64,000 nt of DNA, from positions 62,001-126,000 of the forward strand of contig NZ_JACJSA010000011.1 of assembly GCF_014697545.1 (NCBI RefSeq), read 5' to 3'. Origin of the DNA: Oscillatoria sp. FACHB-1407 (GTDB lineage: Bacteria; Cyanobacteriota; Cyanobacteriia; Elainellales; Elainellaceae). Below are positions 56,137 to 64,000 of the stretch, in pieces. The notes beneath the pieces were generated by a model. It was not told the origin of the DNA. It worked only from the letters and a program-made list of their open reading frames with translations, and searched no databases. A program made the translations under genes and the position numbers. Each line of letters begins with the position of its first letter. The first letter of the stretch is position 1.

Positions 56137-57768
56137 ATGGAATTTGACCAAGCCCTTGCAACCTGGAAAGAACAGATTGGGGAAGAATCCGTTTTGTGCG
56201 ATCGCGCCACCCTCGATCGCTACGCTCGCAGCACCCAACCCCAGGGCACGCAACCTCGCGCCATTCTCCGTCCAGCTAATACCGTTGAGGTGTGTGCGAT
56301 CGTGCAGACAGCCGCAACGTATGCCGTGCCGATTTACCCGATCAGTCGCGGACGAAACTGGGGCTATGGCGATGCCTGCGCGGTTACAGGGGGTCAGGTC
56401 ATCGTGGATTTGAGCCGCATGAATCGCATTCTCGAAATTAACGAAACCCTGGCTTACGCGGTTGTTGAACCGGGGGTAACTCAGGGGCAACTCTACGAAG
56501 CCCTGAAATCCACATCACTTTGGATGGATGTCACCGGAGCCGGACCTGAAACCAGCATCTTAGGCAATACGTTGGAGCGGGGTTTTGGGCACACGCCCTA
56601 TGGCGATCATTACCAGATGTCAGCGGGATATGAAGTCGTGTTGCCTGACGGACGCATTCTCACAACGGGCTTTGGGCATTATGACGAGGCAAAAGCGACG
56701 TACCTCTACAAAGCAGGGGTAGGTCCCGCTCTAGACGGACTGTTCACCCAATCTAATTTGGGCATTGTTACCCGAATGGGTGTTTGGTTGCTGCCCAAGC
56801 CTGCCTGTATGCAAGGCGTTGTCTTTTCGGTTGCAGATGAAGCGGGAATTGCCCCGTTAGTCGAAGCCCTGCGAGAGCTACGGTTGTCAGGAATTTTGCA
56901 AAGTACAGTTCATATTGGCAATGATTTACGGGTAATCTCCTCCGGCAGTCAGTATCCCTGGACGGAAACCAATGGCAAAACGCCCCTACCCGACCCGGTG
57001 CGCGAAGCCCTGTGTCGTCAGTTAAACATTGGAGCCTGGACGGGTTCAGGAGCTTTATACGGCACTCACCATACGGTTGCGGCTGCCCGTGCGGAAATTA
57101 AGCGGCGATTACGAGGAATCGCCCAGGTTCAATTTTTTGATGAAGCCCTCCTGGAATTGGGTCGTACTGTAGTCAAGGTAGGACAACCGTTTGGCATGTT
57201 CAAACAACTGGGCGATCGCATTGCGGCTGCCCAATCTGCCCTCGATTTGCTGACGGGAGTTCCCACCACTCGCTACCTCAAGGGTGCTGGATGGCGATCG
57301 CCCAATCCCGTTCAGGACAATAACCTTGACCCTTTGGAAAATGGTTGGGGGCTATTCTGGTTAGCTCCTGTGCTGCCGATGACGGGGGAAGCCGTTTTAG
57401 AGGTGTTGGATCTGGTGAAGCCGGAGTTTGAACGCTATCAGTTTGAACCTCAAATTACGTTCAGTGCCATTAACCCGCGATCGCTCTGTGGCATCATCAC
57501 CATCACCTACAACAAACAAAATCTCGTAGAGGCAGAACAGGCAACTCGCTGCTATCACGCTCTCTTTGATCAACTCATGCAGCAGGGCTACATCCCCTAT
57601 CGGGTAGGGACTCAATCGATGCAAGCCTTAGCTCAGGGATCACAAGTCTTTTGGGACGTAGCCCACCAAATTAAGCGATCGCTTGACCCCGACGAAATCT
57701 TAGCTCCCGGTCGATACAGTCCGCTTTCAGTCAGTGCCATCAGCACAACACCCCTAACGCACTCCTAA
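56137..57768 (+). CDS. VAO/PCMH-type FAD-dependent oxidase, 4-cresol/vanillyl-alcohol oxidase-like
   Basis: About 543 residues from ATG 56137 with GTGGAGAC upstream; ATG 56104 is possible. The FAD-binding domain has AILRPANTVEVCAIVQTAAT, PISRGRNWGYGDACAVTGGQ, VDLSRMNRI, VVEPGVTQGQLYEALK, and GAGPETSILGNTLERGFGHT-PYGDH. This is the pattern of vanillyl-alcohol oxidase and 4-cresol dehydrogenase, which oxidise para-substituted phenols through quinone methides. A BBE-like C-terminus ends LDPDEILAPGRYSP. A phenolic substrate fits with an N-acyl-tyrosine-type product of the FeeM-like enzyme (inference). Confidence 0.85.
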   Translation: MEFDQALATWKEQIGEESVLCDRATLDRYARSTQPQGTQPRAILRPANTVEVCAIVQTAATYAVPIYPISRGRNWGYGDACAVTGGQVIVDLSRMNRILEINETLAYAVVEPGVTQGQLYEALKSTSLWMDVTGAGPETSILGNTLERGFGHTPYGDHYQMSAGYEVVLPDGRILTTGFGHYDEAKATYLYKAGVGPALDGLFTQSNLGIVTRMGVWLLPKPACMQGVVFSVADEAGIAPLVEALRELRLSGILQSTVHIGNDLRVISSGSQYPWTETNGKTPLPDPVREALCRQLNIGAWTGSGALYGTHHTVAAARAEIKRRLRGIAQVQFFDEALLELGRTVVKVGQPFGMFKQLGDRIAAAQSALDLLTGVPTTRYLKGAGWRSPNPVQDNNLDPLENGWGLFWLAPVLPMTGEAVLEVLDLVKPEFERYQFEPQITFSAINPRSLCGIITITYNKQNLVEAEQATRCYHALFDQLMQQGYIPYRVGTQSMQALAQGSQVFWDVAHQIKRSLDPDEILAPGRYSPLSVSAISTTPLTHS

Positions 57769-57855
57769 CCGTAAGGCTTTGCTACCAACCAAATGCTTAA
57801 CAGGGGGTGTGTTCTTCCGGAGTACACCTCCGTTTGCGCGTTTAGGGCTAATAGA

Positions 57856-57960
57856 TATCGCAACCGAGGGATTGGTTAGAACGGAGTGCAGGGGTGGAAC
57901 CCCTGGCTGGGGTGCAGACCTCGCACCCTCCTTGTATTAACTGTCTCGACCGTTGCTATA
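57856..57960 (+). repeat. Double-hairpin MITE-like repeat, copy C
   Basis: Starts TATCGCAACCGAGGG and ends CCGTTGCTATA. Core GTTAGAACGGAGTGCAGGGG, then AACCCCTGGCTGGGGTGC and AACTGTCTCGACCGTTGC. It aligns with copies A and B over the whole length. Its right end is 30 bp before the AAA-WD40 start codon; an extended frame beginning at 57886 is translation through this repeat and not part of the protein. Confidence 0.8.
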
Positions 57961-57990
57961 CAAGCCATCGTTTTGGTCACGGGTAGCTTC

Positions 57991-60900
57991 ATGACACCGT
58001 ATGAATATCAAGTTGGAGGCAGTTTAGGACTGACCGCACCCAGTTATGTCGTCCGGCAGGCAGATGAAGAACTGTATGAGGCATTGCTGGCTGGGGAGTT
58101 TTGCTACGTCTTCAACAGCCGACAAATGGGTAAATCCAGCTTGCGCGTCTATACCAAACATCGGCTCCAGCAGGCGGGTTTTCGCTGTGCATCGGTTGAT
58201 ATGACCAGCATTGGCAGCGAAACCACAACGGTTGACCAGTGGTATCAAGGGATTGCGGCGGAACTGTGGCGCAGTTTCAATATGCAGGACATGGCTTCCT
58301 TTAAAACTCACTGGCAGAACGGTGACGCATTTTCTCCAGTGCAACGGTTGAGCAATTTTATTGAAGACGTCATTCTCAGACAAATCCCTGAGCAGAAAAT
58401 TTTTATTTTTATTGATGAAATTGATAGCGTTTTAAGTCTCAATTTTCCGGTGGATGATTTCTTTGCGATGTTGCGCTTCTGCCACAACCACCGCTCAGAT
58501 AATTCGGCTTTTCAGCGACTTTCCTTTGCTCTGTTTGGAGTAGCAACCCCGTCTGGGTTGATCAGCGATCGCACCCGCACTCCCTTCAATATCGGCAGAG
58601 CGATCGAACTACACGGTATTCAGTTTAATGAAGCTAAGCCTTTGCTACCGGGACTGGAGCAATGCTGCCTGTATCCTGAAAAAGTTCTAACCGAGATCTT
58701 AAATTGGACGAACGGACAACCTTTTCTAACGCAAAAACTGTGTCAACTCGTGGTTCAGGAATATCGCGGCTTAGATGCCACGCTCAGACCTCAATCCTGG
58801 ATGGATGAGACGGCACTGGTGACGGGTGTGGTGCAGTCCAACATGATTGACAACTGGGAGGCTCAGGACGAACCAGAGCACCTCAAAACGATTCGCGATC
58901 GCCTGTTGCGCGATGAAAAGCAAGCGGGCATTGTGTTGGGTTTATATCAGCAGATCTTAGAACAGGGGGCGATCGCAGCGGATGACAGTAGCGAGCAGGT
59001 TGAGCTTTTACTATCCGGTTTAGTCGTTAAACAGGACGGGTACTTAAAAGTTAGAAATCGCATTTACGAACGAGTTTTTAACACCCCGTTAATTGAAAAG
59101 TATTTGGCAGGGCTACGTCCCTATTCAGCCTTACTGGATGCCTGGATCAAGTCTGACTACCAGGACAGTTCTCGCCTCTTACGGGGACAGGCTTTACAGG
59201 ATGCTCAAACCTGGGCAGCGCATCATCGCTTAAGCAACTTAGACTATCACTTTCTCGCTGCCAGCCAGATCTTAGAACAAGCCGAACACCAGACCCAACT
59301 GGAAGCAGAACGAGCCAGAGCGGTCACTGCACGACTGATTCTAGAGCGCAAAAGTAACAATCGTCAAAAACTGTTGATCGCTATTATTAGCGTTGCGCTG
59401 ATGCTGGCGATGACGTTTGGTTCAGTAGCATTCGACCAAAATCACAAATTGGCGAACAGCGAACTGCAAGCCAACATTACCTCATCAGAGGCTTTATTTG
59501 CCTCCAATCAGCGGTTAGATGCACTGCTCACTGCTCTACGCTCCTGGAAAAAACTGGAGGGATTGAGTAGAACTGATCCATCCACTCGCTTTCGGTTGGA
59601 TCAGGCACTCCGGCAAGCCGTTTATCGAGCGGAGGAACACAATCGCTTAATTGGCAACGCCATTATCCCTGGTGTAGCCTTCAGCCCCGATGGCACCCAG
59701 CTAGCGTCGCCCGGTGCCGACAATACTGTTGTGATTTGGAAAACAGATGGGACGCGGTTGGCAACGCTCAATCGACATCAAAGCTGGGTGAAGGGGGTCG
59801 CCTTTAGCCCCGATGGTTCAGTCCTTGCCTCGGCTGGTCTTGATGGCATGATTCACCTCTGGCAACCCGATGGCACCTTTTTACGCACGCTGAAAGGGCA
59901 TCAATACGGGGTAGAAGCGGTTGCGTTTAGCCCCGATGGTAGCGTGATTGCCTCCGCCGGACAAGATCAAACCATTAAACTCTGGCAACTCAATGGCACT
60001 CTGATTCGCACGCTCACAGGACATCAGGATAGCGTGCTGGCGATCGCCTTTAACCCCGATGGTCAGACCCTCGCTTCAGCCAGTCTCGACGGCATGATCA
60101 ACCTGTGGCGGACGGATGGCACGCTGCTCCGAACGCTAGAGGGGCACCAGGATGGGGTAGAAGCGGTTGCGTTTAGCCCCGATGGTCAAACCCTTGCTTC
60201 GGCAGGACACGATCGGATGCTGAAGCTGTGGCGACTAGATGGTACCCTCCTGCACACTATGACAGGGCATGAAGACTGGGTACAGGCGATCGCCTTTAGC
60301 CCCACGGGAGAAATGATCGCATCCGCCAGTCGGGATACCACCGTCAAACTGTGGCGATCGGATGGCTCCTACATCCAAACCTTTCAGGGGCACCGAGATC
60401 AGATTTTTGGGGTTGCTTTCAATCCCGCAGGCAATATGATCGCATCTGCCAGTCGTGATGGAACGGTGCGCCTCTGGAAATTAGAAGGGAGTTGGCTGAA
60501 AGTTTTTCTGGGACACCGCACGGTTGTCATGGCAGTCGATATCAGTGCAGATGGCACCAAAATTGTCTCTGCCAGTGAGGACAACACGATTCGGGTTTGG
60601 GATCAATCTGGGCGACAGCTTCATACGATGGTTGATCACAATGGTTTGGCGATCGGAATTTCTATTAATGCAGATGGTACCGAAATTGTGTCAGGTAGCC
60701 CGGATGGCTCTGTCAACCTGTGGGATGCCAACCGGGGCACACTGCTCAAACGCATGGAAGGTCATCAGGACAGCGTTTGGGGTATTACCTTTAGCCCGGA
60801 CGGTCAGACGATCGCCTCCACAAGCCAGGATCACACCGTGAAACTGTGGAGCCTGGATGGAACACTGCTCAGAACGCTGCATGGACACAACGCCGCCGTT

Positions 60901-61473
60901 TGGCCCGTCGCCTTTAGCCCCGATGGGCAAACCCTGGCAACGGGGAGTTGGGATAAAACAGTGAAGCTGTGGAGTATTGACGGTCGGTTGCTCAAAACGT
61001 TGCGTGGACACGACAGCGAGATCAATGACGTTGCCTTTAGTCCGGATGGGCGACTGATTGCATCCGCTGGACACGATCATACGATCAGACTTTGGAACAC
61101 AGACGGCAAATTGCTCAGAACCATCGAGGGGCATACCAGTGGCGTCAAAGGAGTTACCTTCACTCCCGATGGCCAACACATTCTCTCCGGTAGTTGGGAT
61201 AAAACGATTCGCTTCTGGACGATTCAAGGTCGCCTTCTGGCATCGTTAAACGCTCATCAAGGTTCAGTCTGGCATCTTGCCCTCAGCGCAGATGGCAAGC
61301 GTTTAGCGTCAGCCAGCACGGATAGAACCGTGATTTTATGGAACGTTGATCAAGTGTTGGAAATGAATACCGTTTTACACAATGCTTGTCAGTGGGTTGA
61401 AGACTACCTTAAAACCAGCCCAGAGATTTCAGAGAGCGATCGCCATTTGTGCGACAACATGCCAACGGCTTAA
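57991..61473 (+). CDS. AAA-like ATPase with 14 WD40 repeats
   Basis: About 1160 residues from ATG 57991 ([20 protein letters not shown]), the conserved start of the cyanobacterial AAA-like/WD40 proteins. The ATPase-like domain (1-350) has [16 protein letters not shown] (Walker A-like) and [14 protein letters not shown] (Walker B). After a helical part and a transmembrane segment ([20 protein letters not shown]) come 14 WD40 repeats of about 41 residues, two seven-bladed propellers, such as [20 protein letters not shown]. The repeats are very regular. Roles of this family are unknown; scaffold or signal-transduction proteins are likely. Its stop is 4 bp from that of the convergent devA-like gene. 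Confidence 0.93.
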   Translation: MTPYEYQVGGSLGLTAPSYVVRQADEELYEALLAGEFCYVFNSRQMGKSSLRVYTKHRLQQAGFRCASVDMTSIGSETTTVDQWYQGIAAELWRSFNMQDMASFKTHWQNGDAFSPVQRLSNFIEDVILRQIPEQKIFIFIDEIDSVLSLNFPVDDFFAMLRFCHNHRSDNSAFQRLSFALFGVATPSGLISDRTRTPFNIGRAIELHGIQFNEAKPLLPGLEQCCLYPEKVLTEILNWTNGQPFLTQKLCQLVVQEYRGLDATLRPQSWMDETALVTGVVQSNMIDNWEAQDEPEHLKTIRDRLLRDEKQAGIVLGLYQQILEQGAIAADDSSEQVELLLSGLVVKQDGYLKVRNRIYERVFNTPLIEKYLAGLRPYSALLDAWIKSDYQDSSRLLRGQALQDAQTWAAHHRLSNLDYHFLAASQILEQAEHQTQLEAERARAVTARLILERKSNNRQKLLIAIISVALMLAMTFGSVAFDQNHKLANSELQANITSSEALFASNQRLDALLTALRSWKKLEGLSRTDPSTRFRLDQALRQAVYRAEEHNRLIGNAIIPGVAFSPDGTQLASPGADNTVVIWKTDGTRLATLNRHQSWVKGVAFSPDGSVLASAGLDGMIHLWQPDGTFLRTLKGHQYGVEAVAFSPDGSVIASAGQDQTIKLWQLNGTLIRTLTGHQDSVLAIAFNPDGQTLASASLDGMINLWRTDGTLLRTLEGHQDGVEAVAFSPDGQTLASAGHDRMLKLWRLDGTLLHTMTGHEDWVQAIAFSPTGEMIASASRDTTVKLWRSDGSYIQTFQGHRDQIFGVAFNPAGNMIASASRDGTVRLWKLEGSWLKVFLGHRTVVMAVDISADGTKIVSASEDNTIRVWDQSGRQLHTMVDHNGLAIGISINADGTEIVSGSPDGSVNLWDANRGTLLKRMEGHQDSVWGITFSPDGQTIASTSQDHTVKLWSLDGTLLRTLHGHNAAVWPVAFSPDGQTLATGSWDKTVKLWSIDGRLLKTLRGHDSEINDVAFSPDGRLIASAGHDHTIRLWNTDGKLLRTIEGHTSGVKGVTFTPDGQHILSGSWDKTIRFWTIQGRLLASLNAHQGSVWHLALSADGKRLASASTDRTVILWNVDQVLEMNTVLHNACQWVEDYLKTSPEISESDRHLCDNMPTA

Positions 61474-61477
61474 TGAG

Positions 61478-62200
61478 TTATTGCCTCTCAGATTCCAAAC
61501 GACCATCGACTAAGTGAATAATGCGATCAGCAATATCGAGAATGCGGTTGTCGTGAGTCACCATAACAATCGTGCTTTGTTGCTCGGATGCCAGCTTTCT
61601 AAATAAATTGACTACATTGCGTCCCGATTGCTGATCCAGAGCAGCCGTTGGCTCATCTGCCAGAATCAGTTGAGGACGATTGACCAGGGCACGGGCGATC
61701 GCTACCCGTTGTTTTTGCCCACCTGAGAGAGAATCAGGCTTATAATCCACTCGATGCCCCAGCCCCAACTGTTGCAACATCGCAACTGCCCGCGCCCGTT
61801 TTGCAGAAGTATTGCGATGGAGTTGCACAGCCATCTCTACGTTTTGAGTGGCTGTCAATGATTCAAACAAGTTGTGAGCCTGAAAAATAAAACCCATGCG
61901 ACGGCGCACGTCAACCATCTGAGCATCGTTCATTCCACACAACTCTCGACCCATAACTTGCAGACTCCCCTGCCGCACGCTTCGCAGTGCCCCAATCAAG
62001 CTGACCAGCGTCGTTTTACCTGACCCAGACGGGCCTGTCAGAATGACAATTTGTCCTCTGGGAATACTGAGATTGATGTCAAACAACGCCTGCTTGCGGA
62101 GTTCGCCCTGCCCAAAATAATAGTTCAAATGGCGAATGTGTACTGCAAGAGTTGGACGATTTGAACGTGCCTGCATTGAAGGCATTCGGTTCTTAAGCAT
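61478..62200 (-). CDS. devA: DevA-type ABC exporter ATP-binding protein
   Basis: A 240-residue ATPase of the MacB/LolD/DevA class: LTGPSGSGKTTLVSLIGALR (Walker A), LSGGQKQRVAIARAL, LILADEPTAALD and IVMVTHDNRI. YYFGQGELRKQALFDINLSI is characteristic of DevA. In heterocystous cyanobacteria DevBCA exports heterocyst glycolipids; paralogues export other lipids. It follows devC by 21 bp and converges with the AAA-WD40 gene. Confidence 0.88.
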   Translation of the reverse strand: MLKNRMPSMQARSNRPTLAVHIRHLNYYFGQGELRKQALFDINLSIPRGQIVILTGPSGSGKTTLVSLIGALRSVRQGSLQVMGRELCGMNDAQMVDVRRRMGFIFQAHNLFESLTATQNVEMAVQLHRNTSAKRARAVAMLQQLGLGHRVDYKPDSLSGGQKQRVAIARALVNRPQLILADEPTAALDQQSGRNVVNLFRKLASEQQSTIVMVTHDNRILDIADRIIHLVDGRLESERQ

Positions 62201-62221
62201 GAGCGATTTATTTGCAAAGAA

Positions 62222-63379
62222 TTAGCCAAACACTTCTGCGGGGTCGGTTGCCTGTACTTTACGAACGGCGATCGCACCCGATATTAAGCACATCAGAACT
62301 GTTAACACAAACTGCGTTAATACTCGTTCCACCGTTAGCGCAAACAGCAAGCCTGTTGACTGAGCCGCAAGATGATATAACAATGCGCTTACAAGCAATC
62401 CGGGGACAAAACCCAGGATTGAGAGAATCAGTGCCTCTTGCACCACGACACTTAATAGAAACCGATTCGTGTATCCCATCGCTTTCAACGTGGCGTATTC
62501 TGACCCGTGATCTGCAATGTCGGTGTAGAGAATTTGATAAACCAACACACTTCCGACTGCAAACCCCATTCCTGATAACAAGGTAAATACAAATCCAATA
62601 CTCGTGTTAGTTTGCCAATACGTCCGTTCCTGTTGGGCTAATTCGGCTTTTGTTAGAACAAAAACATCATCCGGAAGATGTTGACGCAGGGTTAACACAA
62701 ACTGATGAATATCAATTCCGGGAATGGTTCTAATTAATCCAATATCAACACCCTCGGTAGCTTGAGGGCGAAACGGTGCAAAGATATTCAGGAACGTCTG
62801 TTCACTTGTGATGATATTGCCATCTGCCGACGAAAAATCCGTTCCTAAGGTAAATGCGCCCATCACTTTAATATTGCGTCCTGCCAACTCGGTCGTTACA
62901 CCTGCCGTTGCCGTTCCGACTTCCTGGCGCGATCGCCGATCCATTAAAACGGTGTTGGTCAACCACAAGCGATCGCGTTGAGTCTGCACCTCCGTAAGAT
63001 TAAACACTGCATCAGAGGGATTAAAGGCGAGTACGCGCACGGTACGCCCCATCTTGGTCACTGGATTTTTCCAATCAGCCAATTGAATATACAGTGGATA
63101 AACTGCCTCCACACCCCCAAAACTTTGGGCTTGATAGAGCCGCTTCAGGGGAAATGTTTCAGCTGCTGCCAGACGCGATCGCAAAGTACTGATAATCACC
63201 AGGTCAGCATTCAGGTGTTCAACTAATTGCACCTGACTGTCATACAGTGCGTTCTTAAATCCGGTAAACATAAACATGAGCAGCACTGCAAACGCAACAC
63301 TCGCCAGCGAAGTCATCAACTGCGCTCGATTGTGAATCAAGTTGAGCCACGCTAACGGGACTTGATGAGTGCTAAACAT
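62222..63379 (-). CDS. devC: DevC-type ABC exporter permease
   Basis: A 385-residue permease of the DevC family. An N-terminal helix (LMTSLASVAFAVLLMFMFTG) and three C-terminal ones (GFVFTLLSGMGFAVGSVLVY, LLSVVVQEALILSILGFVPG, LTQFVLTVLMCLISGAIAV) surround a large periplasmic domain, the MacB-type topology. MFSTHQVPLAWLNLIHNRAQ is the DevC start. No devB (HlyD-type adaptor) gene is seen in the 620 bp upstream, so the pair either uses an adaptor from elsewhere or has lost it. The proximity to the glycosylation and acylation genes makes a glycolipid export role attractive. Confidence 0.88.
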   Translation of the reverse strand: MFSTHQVPLAWLNLIHNRAQLMTSLASVAFAVLLMFMFTGFKNALYDSQVQLVEHLNADLVIISTLRSRLAAAETFPLKRLYQAQSFGGVEAVYPLYIQLADWKNPVTKMGRTVRVLAFNPSDAVFNLTEVQTQRDRLWLTNTVLMDRRSRQEVGTATAGVTTELAGRNIKVMGAFTLGTDFSSADGNIITSEQTFLNIFAPFRPQATEGVDIGLIRTIPGIDIHQFVLTLRQHLPDDVFVLTKAELAQQERTYWQTNTSIGFVFTLLSGMGFAVGSVLVYQILYTDIADHGSEYATLKAMGYTNRFLLSVVVQEALILSILGFVPGLLVSALLYHLAAQSTGLLFALTVERVLTQFVLTVLMCLISGAIAVRKVQATDPAEVFG

Positions 63380-64000
63380 GCATTCACACCCCCTGGTTTT
63401 ATTTCCAAACCCTATCTGTGAATAGCAGTACTAAGTAACTGGCAGAATTAAACATCAGAAATTAAATCTTTTATCATCCGCTGTGTGGGCAGAAGGTTCT
63501 TTGGATTTCATATTAAATTGGCTCTACGTGCTTAAAAAGAACTGTGTCCACCTATGAGCTTTCGTTCGTAATCTGATCAATACAGTACAGAACTGCTAAT
63601 CTTCATCCAATCTAAATGGATTTTTAGAAGGTTGTCCAGAACAAAAGTTAGTTAAAAGTAAGGTTTCAATATTACATGATCAAACAGGTAATATTACTTT
63701 TTTGGAGGTTGCTCTACTAGAATGTAAGTGACTGTAAGGTAAGTATCATATCTCAGAATCTCAACACACTTCCAACCAGTCAAAAACCAGACTCAAGTTA
63801 TTCTAAATTGACTAAAGATTATAACAATGGGTTCCAAAGAATTCTTTTGTCAAAAATAGATTTGTTATAGTGATTTTGAAAGTGATGGTAAGAACTGATA
63901 TGCAGTTGGGTATAACTAAGTTGGACATCTCAACAGTAGCAAAATAGAGATGTTTGAAGAGTTATAGAAAGCATTGATTTTAAGCATGGGGTGCTCAAGA
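63380..64000. other. AT-rich region upstream of devC, no gene
   Basis: No open frame with support. An inverted copy of the element at 39583-39617 occupies about 63393-63431, just upstream of the devC start. At 63668-63697 AATATTAC, 12 bases, then the perfect palindrome GTAATATTAC form an inverted repeat; AATATTACATG also occurs at 48902. Both may be regulatory sites. Confidence 0.4.

Noticed and set aside
57886-57990. N-terminal extension of the AAA-WD40 protein
   Set aside because: These 35 codons are translation of the MITE; the family start [10 protein letters not shown] is at 57991.

Overview
The window is cyanobacterial. The HIP1 octamer GCGATCGC recurs throughout, and many families are typical of filamentous or Leptolyngbya-like cyanobacteria: a DUF4278 protein, an SLH/OprB iron porin, an NHLM peptide exporter, a DevA/DevC exporter, an AAA-WD40 giant protein and a multi-GAF histidine kinase. 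No rRNA, tRNA or core housekeeping operon was recognised, so this reads as an accessory region of a chromosome or a large plasmid.

Layout. 0-6 kb: a TIR/NB-ARC/propeller STAND protein, a DUF4278 peptide, and one intact and one frameshifted GNAT acetyltransferase. 6-16 kb: an insertion-sequence graveyard (IS110, IS66, broken IS630, truncated IS21, an integrase with nonsense codons). Embedded in it are a TetR-nitroreductase operon with a clear operator and a plasmid-type parA-parB pair with matching palindromes that look like parS sites. 16.5-18 kb: a three-gene operon of unknown function. 18.3-25.8 kb: a peptide export cassette with a double-glycine precursor of 57 aa, a cyclic-nucleotide-binding-like protein, a short HlyD-like protein, a C39 peptidase/ABC transporter and a second ABC transporter. 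No modifying enzyme was seen. 25.8-48 kb: transport, redox and regulatory genes. These include a betaine-type binding protein, three tandem AraC regulators, isochorismatase-like hydrolases, quinone oxidoreductases, a CDGSH protein, a NarL-type two-component system, MBL-fold hydrolases, an iron porin, an HtrA-like protease and a LysR/oxidoreductase divergent pair.

49.5-57.8 kb is the most suggestive block. Co-directional genes encode a FeeM-like N-acyl amino acid synthase, a FabZ-like dehydratase, two GT1-type glycosyltransferases, a hexapeptide acyltransferase, an ABC-2 exporter and a VAO-type flavin oxidase. I infer that it makes and exports a glycosylated N-acyl amino acid. It is followed by an AAA/14-WD40 protein and a convergent devC-devA pair that has no devB within the window.

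A dispersed double-hairpin repeat of about 95-105 bp (three long copies, two partial, one look-alike) punctuates the right two thirds. One copy lies just upstream of the AAA-WD40 start codon. All functional statements come from motif reading by eye; no database search was run.
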